The notes beneath the pieces were generated by a model. The model was not told the origin of the DNA. It saw nothing but the letters and a program-made list of their open reading frames with translations, and made no database searches. Below are positions 1 to 8,960 of a DNA stretch of 64,000 nt, piece after piece. Source of the DNA: Campylobacterales bacterium (GTDB lineage: Bacteria; Campylobacterota; Campylobacteria; Campylobacterales; Sulfurimonadaceae); assembly GCA_026390165.1 (NCBI GenBank), contig JAPLGM010000018.1, positions 1 through 64,000 of the forward strand. The letters are read 5' to 3'. A program made the translations under genes and the position numbers. Each line of letters opens with the position of its first letter. Position 1 is the stretch's first letter.

Positions 1-12
1 GCGAAAATCCAA

Positions 13-139
13 AGCGCTGACTAATGATTTCGTATAAATATTCGGAAGGCTGTGCTATACTCACTCAGACGGTTTCACACCGCTTCAACCTTCCGGATAA
101 TTTCCGACTCACCCTTCCGAATGTTCCGACGTCAGCACT
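13..139. repeat. Nested imperfect inverted repeats (AGCGCTGAC 13-21 / GTCAGCACT 131-139; ATTCGGAAGG 40-49 / CCTTCCGAAT 113-122)
   Basis: Read directly: inner 10-bp arms perfectly complementary, outer 9-bp arms 8/9 complementary; no ORF spans the region. Confidence 0.6.
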
Positions 140-174
140 ATTAAATCATATTCATAGAAAAAAAGTCAAAATTT

Positions 175-192
175 TTGGCTTAAAAAAGCCAA
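175..192. terminator. Short hairpin TTGGCTT-AAAA-AAGCCAA, terminator-like
   Basis: 7-bp perfect stem in AT-rich sequence with T-run upstream. Confidence 0.4.
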
Positions 193-317
193 TTATTTAA
201 GATAAATTTAATATTTATAAAAAATTATGTGAAGAAACAAGGATTAAATGGATGATGAAAAATAGAGTTATTGGATTGAGAAAACGATCCTTTTTTCAAT
301 GATAAAAAAATGAGAGC

Positions 318-581
318 CTATTTAAGACTCTCAAATTTATTTTGAACTACATCTGAGTCAAACCGAAGATGGCTATCCATGTAGTTTGTAAAGATTTGAA
401 ATTCATCGCTGTTTTCTTCGAATAAATCTTCGTTACTAGCGATAAAATCAGTAGCTATTTTGTAGAAAACTTCATATACGATTGTATTGAATTCAACAAC
501 ATAGTCTTTTCCATAGTTGCATTCTACAGACTCCATAATTTCATCAAAGTCGATTTTGTACTCTTCTAGTAAATCAACCAA
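318..581 (-). CDS. Hypothetical acidic protein, possibly truncated
   Basis: ORF track; opens with TTG, no ATG upstream before an in-frame TGA. Confidence 0.35.
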   Translation of the reverse strand: MVDLLEEYKIDFDEIMESVECNYGKDYVVEFNTIVYEVFYKIATDFIASNEDLFEENSDEFQIFTNYMDSHLRFDSDVVQNKFESLK

Positions 582-689
582 AAATTCAAGATCAAGATAT
601 CAAGCCCCCAATAGGTTTCTTGAAATGTTACACAATATATTTGTATTCATAATCACAATATATTAAAAAATAAAGTGATTATTCGCTTG

Positions 690-757
690 AAAAAATAACA
701 ATAAAAAAATCAAGGTGGAGACTTTGTACTACCTTGATTTTTTTATTGTTATTTTTT
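690..757. terminator. Perfect 27-bp inverted repeat, 14-nt spacer; likely bidirectional terminator hairpin
   Basis: AAAAAATAACAATAAAAAAATCAAGGT (690-716) is the exact reverse complement of ACCTTGATTTTTTTATTGTTATTTTTT (731-757). Confidence 0.7.
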
Positions 758-830
758 AGAATTAATCAGTTTATTTTGAAAGTTGTAAACCTTGATTTTG
801 TTGAGAGAAGATGATAAAGTGCGAAAAGAT

Positions 831-1028
831 TTAGATTATATGCATTTGATCTATTTTACTATTCATATAGATTTCTTTTGCTTCATTATTACTCAATTTG
901 ACTTTTTCAGGATCAATCAACTTATATACTTCATCCATCACGTTTTCTAATTTTTGAGCATTAGCTGTATTAGTGGACTTAGCACTTCTAATCTGTTGAT
1001 CTAATACACTTGATATTATTATTGTCAT
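831..1028 (-). CDS. Small hypothetical protein
   Basis: ORF track only (65 aa), downstream of the PIN gene on the same strand. Confidence 0.35.
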   Translation of the reverse strand: MTIIISSVLDQQIRSAKSTNTANAQKLENVMDEVYKLIDPEKVKLSNNEAKEIYMNSKIDQMHII

Positions 1029-1056
1029 GTCTTTTTACTATTAGAATCTAAACAAA

Positions 1057-1470
1057 TTAAGCCATATAGTTTTGAGTAAATTCTTTTGCGGTCATAACTC
1101 TGATATCTGAATTTTTGAAGTCCGCTGTATTATCCGTAATAATTAACTCTGCACCCGCTCTTTTAGCACAAAAATATTGCACTCCATCCTCAAAATCTTT
1201 GAAATCGCTATTAAGAGCATCTTCAATAATGAACCTGTCAATTGAAACTAGATTTTGTTCTTCTAAAATCGTTTTGAGTATCTTTTTGATTTCATCTTTA
1301 TGGGTTGATTTTCTCGTTAAATAATGGGTGTTAATGATAGTTAAATCATTCAAATACAGCTCCACATCCGTCTTTTTTAAAAACAATAGAACAGATTTTG
1401 AAATTCCATTGTCTCTGTTCTCAATGGAATTCATATAGATATTTGTATCAATAAAAATCTTTATACTCAT
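1057..1470 (-). CDS. PIN-domain protein, probable toxin of a type II TA module
   Basis: N-terminal IFIDTNIYMN, DFKDFEDGVQ and ITDNTADF acidic PIN motifs; 4-bp overlap with upstream small ORF. Confidence 0.8.
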   Translation of the reverse strand: MSIKIFIDTNIYMNSIENRDNGISKSVLLFLKKTDVELYLNDLTIINTHYLTRKSTHKDEIKKILKTILEEQNLVSIDRFIIEDALNSDFKDFEDGVQYFCAKRAGAELIITDNTADFKNSDIRVMTAKEFTQNYMA

Positions 1471-1748
1471 ACAGCATACTTGTTAGTCAAATATTCGTCT
1501 CTTGCTTGCTTATAATCAACAGAGCCTAGTTCTTGAAATTCTTTATTTAAAAAATCAAATGCTTCTTCAAGCTTTTTCCCACCATCAGGATTCACTACTT
1601 TCAATGCCTTTAATCTTAAATCTAAATCATCTACCTGCTTTACTCTGATTCTTGGTTTAAATGTTTTGATGTAATCAATAATCATTTCTTTTCCATATTG
1701 AGTAATAATTGATTCGGCTTCTTTGTCATTAACTAATAATGTAGTCAT
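1467..1748 (-). CDS. Probable cognate antitoxin
   Basis: 93-aa ORF immediately upstream, overlapping the PIN-domain gene by 4 bp. Confidence 0.65.
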   Translation of the reverse strand: MTTLLVNDKEAESIITQYGKEMIIDYIKTFKPRIRVKQVDDLDLRLKALKVVNPDGGKKLEEAFDFLNKEFQELGSVDYKQARDEYLTNKYAV

Positions 1749-2062
1749 AATTACTCCAACCTATTAATTGATAAATTATACGTTTAGTATATCAAAAGTT
1801 TAAATAAAAGCAAACATTTTAATATCATATAAACAACATTCTTTATAGCAAGTAAAACGTTTGCAAAAGGCTTTATTATAATGAATAATAGTCGGACTCT
1901 CATCGGACTAGATAATAATTCATAGCTTTAAAAGCCCTAAATTACGAAAAATGTTACAGAAATTCACATTCCATAATACTCTCCTACTGGATTTTAAATA
2001 GTGAGTGATTATACCAAGTTTTTCTAGGAAGATGTAGACAAGTGTACTTTATAGAAGAGCGG

Positions 2063-2614
2063 TTACCATGATCTAACCCTTCCTACATCAACATGAATGA
2101 AATTTGACTCAGGATAGTAGCCAACACCACCTTGCTTGAGGTTCATTGCAAGGGCATGAAGATCCGAAAGATTCCGTCCGGGTAAATTAATATCAATCGC
2201 CTTTCCTTCCATATGGAGACTTTTTGTGGCAACCCCTGAAGAATGACTATGCAGTGCTGCGTTCGTTTTCGGCGAACGGTAGCCAGAGATGACATTAAAA
2301 GGTTTACTGCTATCAAGATTCGTACGAATGGAGTAAAGGAGATCAAAAAGCTCGATATTCATCTCTGTTGATGTCCCTGTTCTGTAATCCCTGAGAACAT
2401 GATTCATCTCCGCTAATGCCTCGGGAATATAAGAACCATCCGCCCAAAACGTCGTATTAATATTTTCACCGGTATGAATATTGTAAAGAGAGAGTGATTT
2501 TTTATAAGGAAGATCCGTCTTTCCTAGTACAATACTAGGAAAAAGCGAGGCTACTGAGACTATTCCGGTCATTTTCAAGAAACTCCTACGATTCATCAAG
2601 TCCTCTCTCTCCAT
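2063..2614 (-). CDS. mepK: YcbK/MepK-like M15 murein endopeptidase (DUF882) with Tat-type signal
   Basis: NRRSFLKMTG Tat-like signal; SGYRSPKTNAALHSHSSGVATKSLHMEGKAIDINLPG and FIHVDVGRVRSW motifs. Confidence 0.82.
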   Translation of the reverse strand: MEREDLMNRRSFLKMTGIVSVASLFPSIVLGKTDLPYKKSLSLYNIHTGENINTTFWADGSYIPEALAEMNHVLRDYRTGTSTEMNIELFDLLYSIRTNLDSSKPFNVISGYRSPKTNAALHSHSSGVATKSLHMEGKAIDINLPGRNLSDLHALAMNLKQGGVGYYPESNFIHVDVGRVRSW

Positions 2615-2717
2615 TCATCCCCCTCTTTCTTTATATATTTTATAAGATTTTCATAATTTTACCATAGTTTATTAAACATGAAACAACTTCCCTCTTCTCA
2701 TCCATTCCGATAGTCGT

Positions 2718-4247
2718 TTACCAGCCCAGAATTTTTGCCAAATCTCTGTCATAGCCATATACATCATCACGAAAATTAGCCACCCCGTCATCATCCACCC
2801 AAACTGTCCAGTAATGGATCCGTACTTTTACGGGCTTAGAAAGAAAAATGTACTTATTACTCCCGTTGTTAATAAGAGCAGTAATATCCTTGTCACCCCA
2901 CACGTTATTATCATTTTTAAGCAGATATTGGGCAAATTCAACTGGCTCCTGAATACGAATACATCCGGAACTGAAGGTTCTGACCTCTTTATCAAAAAGA
3001 TACTTGCTCGGGGTATCATGAATATAAATATCACTTGAATTCGGGAAAATAAATTTGAGTCGTCCCAATGCATTTTTCACCCCAGAATCTTGCCTAAGAC
3101 GATAAGAAAATGAATCTGCATTAGCCTTTTTCCAGTTGATGGAATAAGGACTAATCTCTCTTTTATTGGCAGAATCATTTTGTTTAAAGATTCTAATTTT
3201 CTCTTTTTTTAGATAGCGAATATCTTTGCGAACTTTTGGAAAAATATCTTCCCTTAGGATCGTAGTCGGTACATTCCAGTACGGATTAACAACGATATAT
3301 TTCATATTTGCGTTAAGAATCGGCGTATGTCTCTTCTCCTTGCCAACGACGGCTTTCATCCTCAATACCGTTTTGTCATCTTTAATTGCACTGAGCGAAA
3401 AATCGGGGATATTGACCAAAACATAAAAACTATCATTCTCGTCAGGCATCCATCGCCATCGCTCCATATTTAAACGAATAGTGCTAATCTTCTCTTCAAC
3501 TTCACTCTTTAATTTTACAGCTTCATCAGAACTTGGAGTGGAAGAATTAATCTCTTTCAATCCTATTTCACTTTCTATTTTACGATACTCTATCATCAAT
3601 TTTTTCAATGCTTTATAAGCTGGATGCGAAGGGGAAAGCTGTTCGAGAGAGGCTTGAATATTTTTCTCCCGTAAGGCATTTTCGAGGCGAAGTCCAAGAT
3701 TGATCGGTTTTTTTTTGGGAATAAACCATTTTTTGATAACTGTTTCACGCGGTAACAAACCATAATAAAAATGTTTTCCCAGCATAAAATACGCATCCGT
3801 AAGCAAAATATCCAGCTGCGCCCATACAACAGGATTCCTCTTGGCAGAAGAGTTTGATTTAATTATCTCCATCCCAGCTAGAATATTTTTGAGATTATAA
3901 ACCGGATCATCACGATTCAACCCATCTTCGTTGGAGTGATTAATAGCATATATTAAAGAAATTGCCTGAACATTAACACCATTCTCATCACTCCAAGCTG
4001 GGTGACACTCTCTATTTTTATAAAACTTAAAAAGTTCATCTCTTGATGCCATCTTTTCTATCGATAAACCAATCTGAAAAGATGCTAATCCTTTATCCAG
4101 AGAGTTACAAATCTCTGCGCCAACAGAATCCAAAAGGATACTTGGCGGGTTTACATTCTGCATCTCAGACTTATCCGCCCCTAAATATGAACTCGATAAA
4201 AACATCAAAAAAACAAGCAGACTTCCTAGCAATTTATCCTTATTCAT
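2718..4247 (-). CDS. L,D-transpeptidase, YcbB/LdtD-like
   Basis: YIHDTPSKYLF...SSGCIRIQEP YkuD catalytic motif; signal-like N-terminus. Confidence 0.85.
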   Translation of the reverse strand: MNKDKLLGSLLVFLMFLSSSYLGADKSEMQNVNPPSILLDSVGAEICNSLDKGLASFQIGLSIEKMASRDELFKFYKNRECHPAWSDENGVNVQAISLIYAINHSNEDGLNRDDPVYNLKNILAGMEIIKSNSSAKRNPVVWAQLDILLTDAYFMLGKHFYYGLLPRETVIKKWFIPKKKPINLGLRLENALREKNIQASLEQLSPSHPAYKALKKLMIEYRKIESEIGLKEINSSTPSSDEAVKLKSEVEEKISTIRLNMERWRWMPDENDSFYVLVNIPDFSLSAIKDDKTVLRMKAVVGKEKRHTPILNANMKYIVVNPYWNVPTTILREDIFPKVRKDIRYLKKEKIRIFKQNDSANKREISPYSINWKKANADSFSYRLRQDSGVKNALGRLKFIFPNSSDIYIHDTPSKYLFDKEVRTFSSGCIRIQEPVEFAQYLLKNDNNVWGDKDITALINNGSNKYIFLSKPVKVRIHYWTVWVDDDGVANFRDDVYGYDRDLAKILGW

Positions 4248-4261
4248 CCAGACCTCATTCT

Positions 4262-5530
4262 TTATAAATTTCTACTTTTTTCGCCTATATATCGCTGTCT
4301 AGGGCGGGAAATTTTTATTTCCTTATCATTTTTAAGCTCTATCCATTGTGCAATCCATCCTACGCAGCGACCAATGACAAAAATAATGGTAAACATTGAT
4401 TTAGGAATTTTAAGGGCCGTTAAAATAAGTCCCGTATAAAAATCGATATTGGGGTAAAGGCGACGTTGGATGAAATAGTCGTCATTGAGGGCAATTTGTT
4501 CAATACGATGAGCAATTGCGAGGAGATTGTTGTTAACCCCCAAATCATCTTTAAGTTCATCAAGGAGTTTTTTAAGAATTTTTGCACGAGGATCGAAATT
4601 TTTATAAACTCGGTGACCAAATCCCATGAGCTTAAAATCATCATTAGGATCTTTTACTCGGGCAATAAAAGCATCAACATTCTCGACACTTCCAATCAGC
4701 TCCAGTTGGGCAATAACTGATTCATTAGCCCCACCATGAGCCCTTCCCCACAGAGCATTGATCCCTGCTGAGAGTGCCGCATAAGGGTGTGCCCCTGTGG
4801 AAGCTACACAACGGACAGTAGAGGTAGAAGCATTTTGCTCATGGTCCGCGTGGAGGGTGAAAATCGTATCAAGCGCACGTATCTCAACATCCCGAACTTC
4901 AAGATTTTCCCCCGGATACGCACGCATCATATACAAAAAGTTCTCCGTAAACGAGCGTTCAATATCGGGATAAATATAGGGGATCCCCAAAGATCGTCGA
5001 TGGGTAAAAGCTGCCAATGTCGGTATTTTGGCGATAATACGACGCGCCATTATTTGCGTTTCATCGTCGGTTTTAACGCTGAGATGTTCGTAATAAAAGG
5101 TAGAGAGTGCCGATACCGCGGATGACATCATCGCCATTGGATGAGCTCTGTCGGGAAATGCGTTGAACAGCCCCTTAAGCCCCTCATGGACAAAAGCACG
5201 CTTCCGTAATTCCTGATCAAATGCCGCCCTCTCACATTCTGAAGGGAGTTTCTCATTCAAAAGGAGATAACAGACATCAAGATAGCTTTTCTTGGTTGCC
5301 AAATCGGATATATCGTACCCACGATAACGAAGCTCACCCAAATCTCCATCAATATAGGTAATAGCAGAACTGCAACTCGCTGTCGAAGTAAATCCTGGAT
5401 CGTAGGTAAACATCCCTGTCTCTTTATAGAGCGAACGTACATCGATAACATCGGGACCTATCGTCGGCTCAAGAATAGGAAATTCATAGGTTTTTCCAGT
5501 GCGATTATCCGTTAGAGTTACCGTATTCAT
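4262..5530 (-). CDS. gltA: Citrate synthase
   Basis: LHADHEQNASTSTVR, GAHGGANE-like (GRAHGGANES) and MGFGHRVYKNFDPRA motifs. Confidence 0.95.
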   Translation of the reverse strand: MNTVTLTDNRTGKTYEFPILEPTIGPDVIDVRSLYKETGMFTYDPGFTSTASCSSAITYIDGDLGELRYRGYDISDLATKKSYLDVCYLLLNEKLPSECERAAFDQELRKRAFVHEGLKGLFNAFPDRAHPMAMMSSAVSALSTFYYEHLSVKTDDETQIMARRIIAKIPTLAAFTHRRSLGIPYIYPDIERSFTENFLYMMRAYPGENLEVRDVEIRALDTIFTLHADHEQNASTSTVRCVASTGAHPYAALSAGINALWGRAHGGANESVIAQLELIGSVENVDAFIARVKDPNDDFKLMGFGHRVYKNFDPRAKILKKLLDELKDDLGVNNNLLAIAHRIEQIALNDDYFIQRRLYPNIDFYTGLILTALKIPKSMFTIIFVIGRCVGWIAQWIELKNDKEIKISRPRQRYIGEKSRNL

Positions 5531-5574
5531 TATGTATCCTTTTTATTGCCATTTCAAAGAGATTAAGAGCTAAA

Positions 5575-5775
5575 TCAACCACCACCCACAAAATCGAGTA
5601 ACTCTATTGTATCACCATCCTTTAAGATGGCGTACTCCCACGCATCTTGCTTGACGATTTGCATATTAAGGGCAGCTGCCATTACACGCTCTTCCAACCC
5701 CAACATACTAATCAAATTATGTAGCGTCGATCCTTCATCCATTTCACGAATCTCACCGTTTACTTTTACTTTCAA
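5575..5775 (-). CDS. thiS: ThiS-family sulfur carrier protein
   Basis: 66-aa ubiquitin-like fold sequence ending in ...DFVGGG. Confidence 0.85.
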   Translation of the reverse strand: MKVKVNGEIREMDEGSTLHNLISMLGLEERVMAAALNMQIVKQDAWEYAILKDGDTIELLDFVGGG

Positions 5776-5815
5776 CTTTCACCTCTATATATTTGATTTA
5801 ATAAATTCAGCGATC

Positions 5816-6295
5816 TCATCGTAATAATTCACACTTGTGGCTCATATCCGCAATAAAAACCAAAAAATCATACGGTGTGACAATATGGGTCGCGATACGT
5901 GGTGCACCATCTTCTTGGATATGTAAATGATAATAGGGATGACACGACTGTTCACCCTCATCTGTCCCCTCAAATCTAAAATAGTGTCGGTCGCTTTTCA
6001 TCACATACTGATATTTGTGCAACTCAAATTCATTGGCATATCCCTCTTTTTGTTTAAAATCAATACCAAATGTTATTTCCCACTCATCAAGTCGTAAAGG
6101 GGTATTCTCTTTGGTCAGAACTTTCAATTCAGTACGATTATCATTAATCGAAAATGCCGAATAATCAAACAACTTGTGGTACATCAATTTAATCTCACCC
6201 ACTAACGAGTTAAAATCTTTTTTGGTCTTGACACTCCGATTTTGGACACTGGCTTTATAGCTTTCGTAGTTAGCTTTTAGAGGAGTACATACCAT
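5816..6295 (-). CDS. Uncharacterised protein; third gene of ATPase cassette
   Basis: ORF track; Tyr/His-rich centre (HYFRFEGTDEGEQSCHPYYHLHI). Confidence 0.75.
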   Translation of the reverse strand: MVCTPLKANYESYKASVQNRSVKTKKDFNSLVGEIKLMYHKLFDYSAFSINDNRTELKVLTKENTPLRLDEWEITFGIDFKQKEGYANEFELHKYQYVMKSDRHYFRFEGTDEGEQSCHPYYHLHIQEDGAPRIATHIVTPYDFLVFIADMSHKCELLR

Positions 6296-6801
6296 CGATT
6301 AAACTCCTCTGTATCGTCTAATTGTCCCGCTTGCCATTGCGCTAAAAAATCATCGCTTGGCATCCCATATTTTTCTTCAAAAGCGTGGATGATTTTGGCG
6401 CGTTCATCCTCTTGGGGGATGAGGGTAAATACTTCTAATCCATACCCTTTAAGTTGATTAAACTCTTCTTCAATCATTTTGTTAATAGCGTGATTTGCCA
6501 ACAAAATCAATCGATGATCATCATCGAGTTTATCGCGTAACTGCACTAAAACATCCAAAAATGATTTGGGTTGTTCGATAGCAGTCAAATCAACTAAAAG
6601 TGACCCATTTCTCTCTCGAAGTAGTGCTTCAAATTTAGCTTTTTCTCCATACTGAACCACTTCATATTGTATTTCTGGATCAAAAAGTTGGATTTGTTCA
6701 ACAATCTCCTCACGATTCGTCTCAGCTAAGACCAAGGACAACGCCCCAGCCATTTGAGTAAGATTAAATGCTAATTCACTGCTGTTAGATATGTTAGTCA
6801 T
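6277..6801 (-). CDS. Uncharacterised 174-aa protein; second gene of ATPase cassette
   Basis: ORF track; predicted alternating alpha/beta pattern, no P-loop. Confidence 0.75.
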   Translation of the reverse strand: MTNISNSSELAFNLTQMAGALSLVLAETNREEIVEQIQLFDPEIQYEVVQYGEKAKFEALLRERNGSLLVDLTAIEQPKSFLDVLVQLRDKLDDDHRLILLANHAINKMIEEEFNQLKGYGLEVFTLIPQEDERAKIIHAFEEKYGMPSDDFLAQWQAGQLDDTEEFNRWYVLL

Positions 6802-6804
6802 GAC

Positions 6805-7926
6805 TTAGCTAATTACGCGAGGTGGCGGTGGAATTAAACATTGTACTAACAAAGGATGCATGCGCCACCACCATTGGGTTCCTGAAGCGTCTAGTGTTAA
6901 TATGACCATAGGTGGGCTACTCAAACATAATGAAAAATCACTCAATGGAGGAGAATTTCTATCCACTTCATCTAATGCTTGTTTCCGCAAACTATTAAAT
7001 TGTAGACTTTGTCCAAATTCTTTAAAAGGTTTTAGAATCTCTAATTCCAATTGAAAAATATAGCTATCATCTACCATAGAAGTGCCATTTCGATACATTA
7101 AATTAAGTAAACGGTGTATATTGATCAACATTGATCGCATCACGCCACCTGATATTCGAAGCAATTGATCTCTTTGCCAAGGAGTTAATCGTAGCTCAGC
7201 AATTTTCGCCCGTTTATCTAAAAAATAATCCCAAAAACTAACATTGTCAGGAGAAGGGGAAGGGAGAAGGATATGCGGTCGAGCAGGTTTAATTGGTAAA
7301 TAAATTTCTTCATATCGATTGAATGCAACTGGATATACAACCCAATGTAATGGGGTTACAAAAATAAGTTTTTGTTCTAACATCTTCCATATAAATGAAT
7401 AATCAAATAAAATTTGATCAATCGTTGAAACACTGCTCAATTCTAATAATCGGTCTAACCCATCAATAATAACTGTTAAATCTTTACTGCATTTATATTC
7501 TCTCAAAAGTGTTTTCATATCTATTTCATTAAAAACAAAATCATATTTTCTTCTAGCACTAGAAATAACTGTATCAATAATTGTTGTATCCACAGCTGAA
7601 TCAGATAAATGAAGAATTTGTTTTAAAATAACTAAACTCACTTCTAACGCATTGGATGGAGCTTCCACTTCAAGCTCTGAAAGATCAAAATAATCTACAG
7701 ATAAATTCTTATCGAGTAGTAAACTTTTTAAAAAGGTTGTTTTCCCACTTCCGATTTGACCTGAAATAAAAAGTGGGGGAGATTTTTGAGGGTTTGCATG
7801 AATAAAAAATTCAATATCACGCTTAATAGTAGGATAAATTTCAATATAACGTGTTTCTAACTCTTCCTCGGATAATGTGTGGGTAGGGTGAATATTCTTC
7901 GCCATCTCCAAAATATTAGCCATCAT
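6805..7926 (-). CDS. P-loop (AAA/STAND-like) ATPase; first gene of cassette
   Basis: Walker A GQIGSGKTTF, Walker B-like LTVIIDGLDRL. Confidence 0.8.
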   Translation of the reverse strand: MMANILEMAKNIHPTHTLSEEELETRYIEIYPTIKRDIEFFIHANPQKSPPLFISGQIGSGKTTFLKSLLLDKNLSVDYFDLSELEVEAPSNALEVSLVILKQILHLSDSAVDTTIIDTVISSARRKYDFVFNEIDMKTLLREYKCSKDLTVIIDGLDRLLELSSVSTIDQILFDYSFIWKMLEQKLIFVTPLHWVVYPVAFNRYEEIYLPIKPARPHILLPSPSPDNVSFWDYFLDKRAKIAELRLTPWQRDQLLRISGGVMRSMLINIHRLLNLMYRNGTSMVDDSYIFQLELEILKPFKEFGQSLQFNSLRKQALDEVDRNSPPLSDFSLCLSSPPMVILTLDASGTQWWWRMHPLLVQCLIPPPPRVIS

Positions 7927-7970
7927 TTTCCTCCAAAATCATCAAAAATAGCACAGTCATTGTACATAAT

Positions 7971-8960
7971 TTATCCTTGTATAAACCGTATCATCTTAAA
8001 TCGCTCTCCCATTAATGAGGGAGTAATTAAAATTTTCACTTTTTCAAGCTCTTGGAGATAAATCTCTTCACTCACCTTTTCTTTGAGTAATGAGAGCAGA
8101 TCCAAAATTCCCATTTCAATCAGGGCAACAAGCTGGGTTGAATATTGAGTACATACTAATCCCTCACCTTCGAACGCATCTTTTACATGGGAAAAGTTTA
8201 CATCGTAGGTAATATCCGTTGTGCCGTAAACTTTCTCTAACTCTAACGCCTCATCAAAGAGCGGAATCACCTTATGCTCTTGATAAATACGAATTGAAAA
8301 ATCACTCCGTGCGGATAATTCACCATAGTCAAAACTCATAAACTCAAATTTTGGAACACTCTGAGCCATGGTCTTGGCAAATGATTCCAATCCTACCGAA
8401 ATTTCACCACGATCTTTTTTATATTTCTGAGCATGAGCAACAGCTTCGGGAGAATCCACATCAAAAAGGACTTTTCCCTCTTCAACGCGACCAATTTTCC
8501 CCTTATAAAAGAGCTCACACGCAAATGCGTCAAAAATTTCGTTAGCGATAAAAAAAGCACATGACGCATCTATCTCACTTACGTCATGATAATGTTCCAA
8601 CACAACCGCATCCCCAAACGATTCAGCAAAATAGTTTTTCTGCTGAGTTTGCAATGCATCAAAACGCTCGATTATTCCAAAACGAAAAGTTTTAAGTAAC
8701 GAAGGTCGAAGAGTATAGATAAATTCGATAATATCGGCAAGAAGATACCCATGATGGGCACCAATCTCACAAATTAACGAATCAGGAGCCAAAAATCCCT
8801 CATCAATACGTTTGATAATGTGGTTAGCAATCGTCCCCCCGAAGAATTTCGAGGTGCTGACTGCCGTATAAAAATCCCCTTTTTTACCGATGGGACGATA
8901 GGTTCCATAGTACCCATCCTCCCCATAGAGCCACTCATTTATATAGTGACTAAAAAGCAC
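7971..8960 (-). CDS. MidA/NDUFAF7-family SAM-dependent methyltransferase
   Basis: FGGTIANHI, ICEIGAHHGYLLADI, FIANEIFDAFACELF, FMSFDYG motifs. Confidence 0.85.
   Translation of the reverse strand: MLFSHYINEWLYGEDGYYGTYRPIGKKGDFYTAVSTSKFFGGTIANHIIKRIDEGFLAPDSLICEIGAHHGYLLADIIEFIYTLRPSLLKTFRFGIIERFDALQTQQKNYFAESFGDAVVLEHYHDVSEIDASCAFFIANEIFDAFACELFYKGKIGRVEEGKVLFDVDSPEAVAHAQKYKKDRGEISVGLESFAKTMAQSVPKFEFMSFDYGELSARSDFSIRIYQEHKVIPLFDEALELEKVYGTTDITYDVNFSHVKDAFEGEGLVCTQYSTQLVALIEMGILDLLSLLKEKVSEEIYLQELEKVKILITPSLMGERFKMIRFIQG

Noticed and set aside
13-139. Integron attC site
   Set aside because: Size is in range but no convincing RYYYAAC/GTTRRRY core pair and no cassette ORF or integrase visible.
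1115-1324. Plus-strand ORF antisense to the PIN gene
   Set aside because: Shadow ORF of a well-supported coding frame; no recognisable domain.
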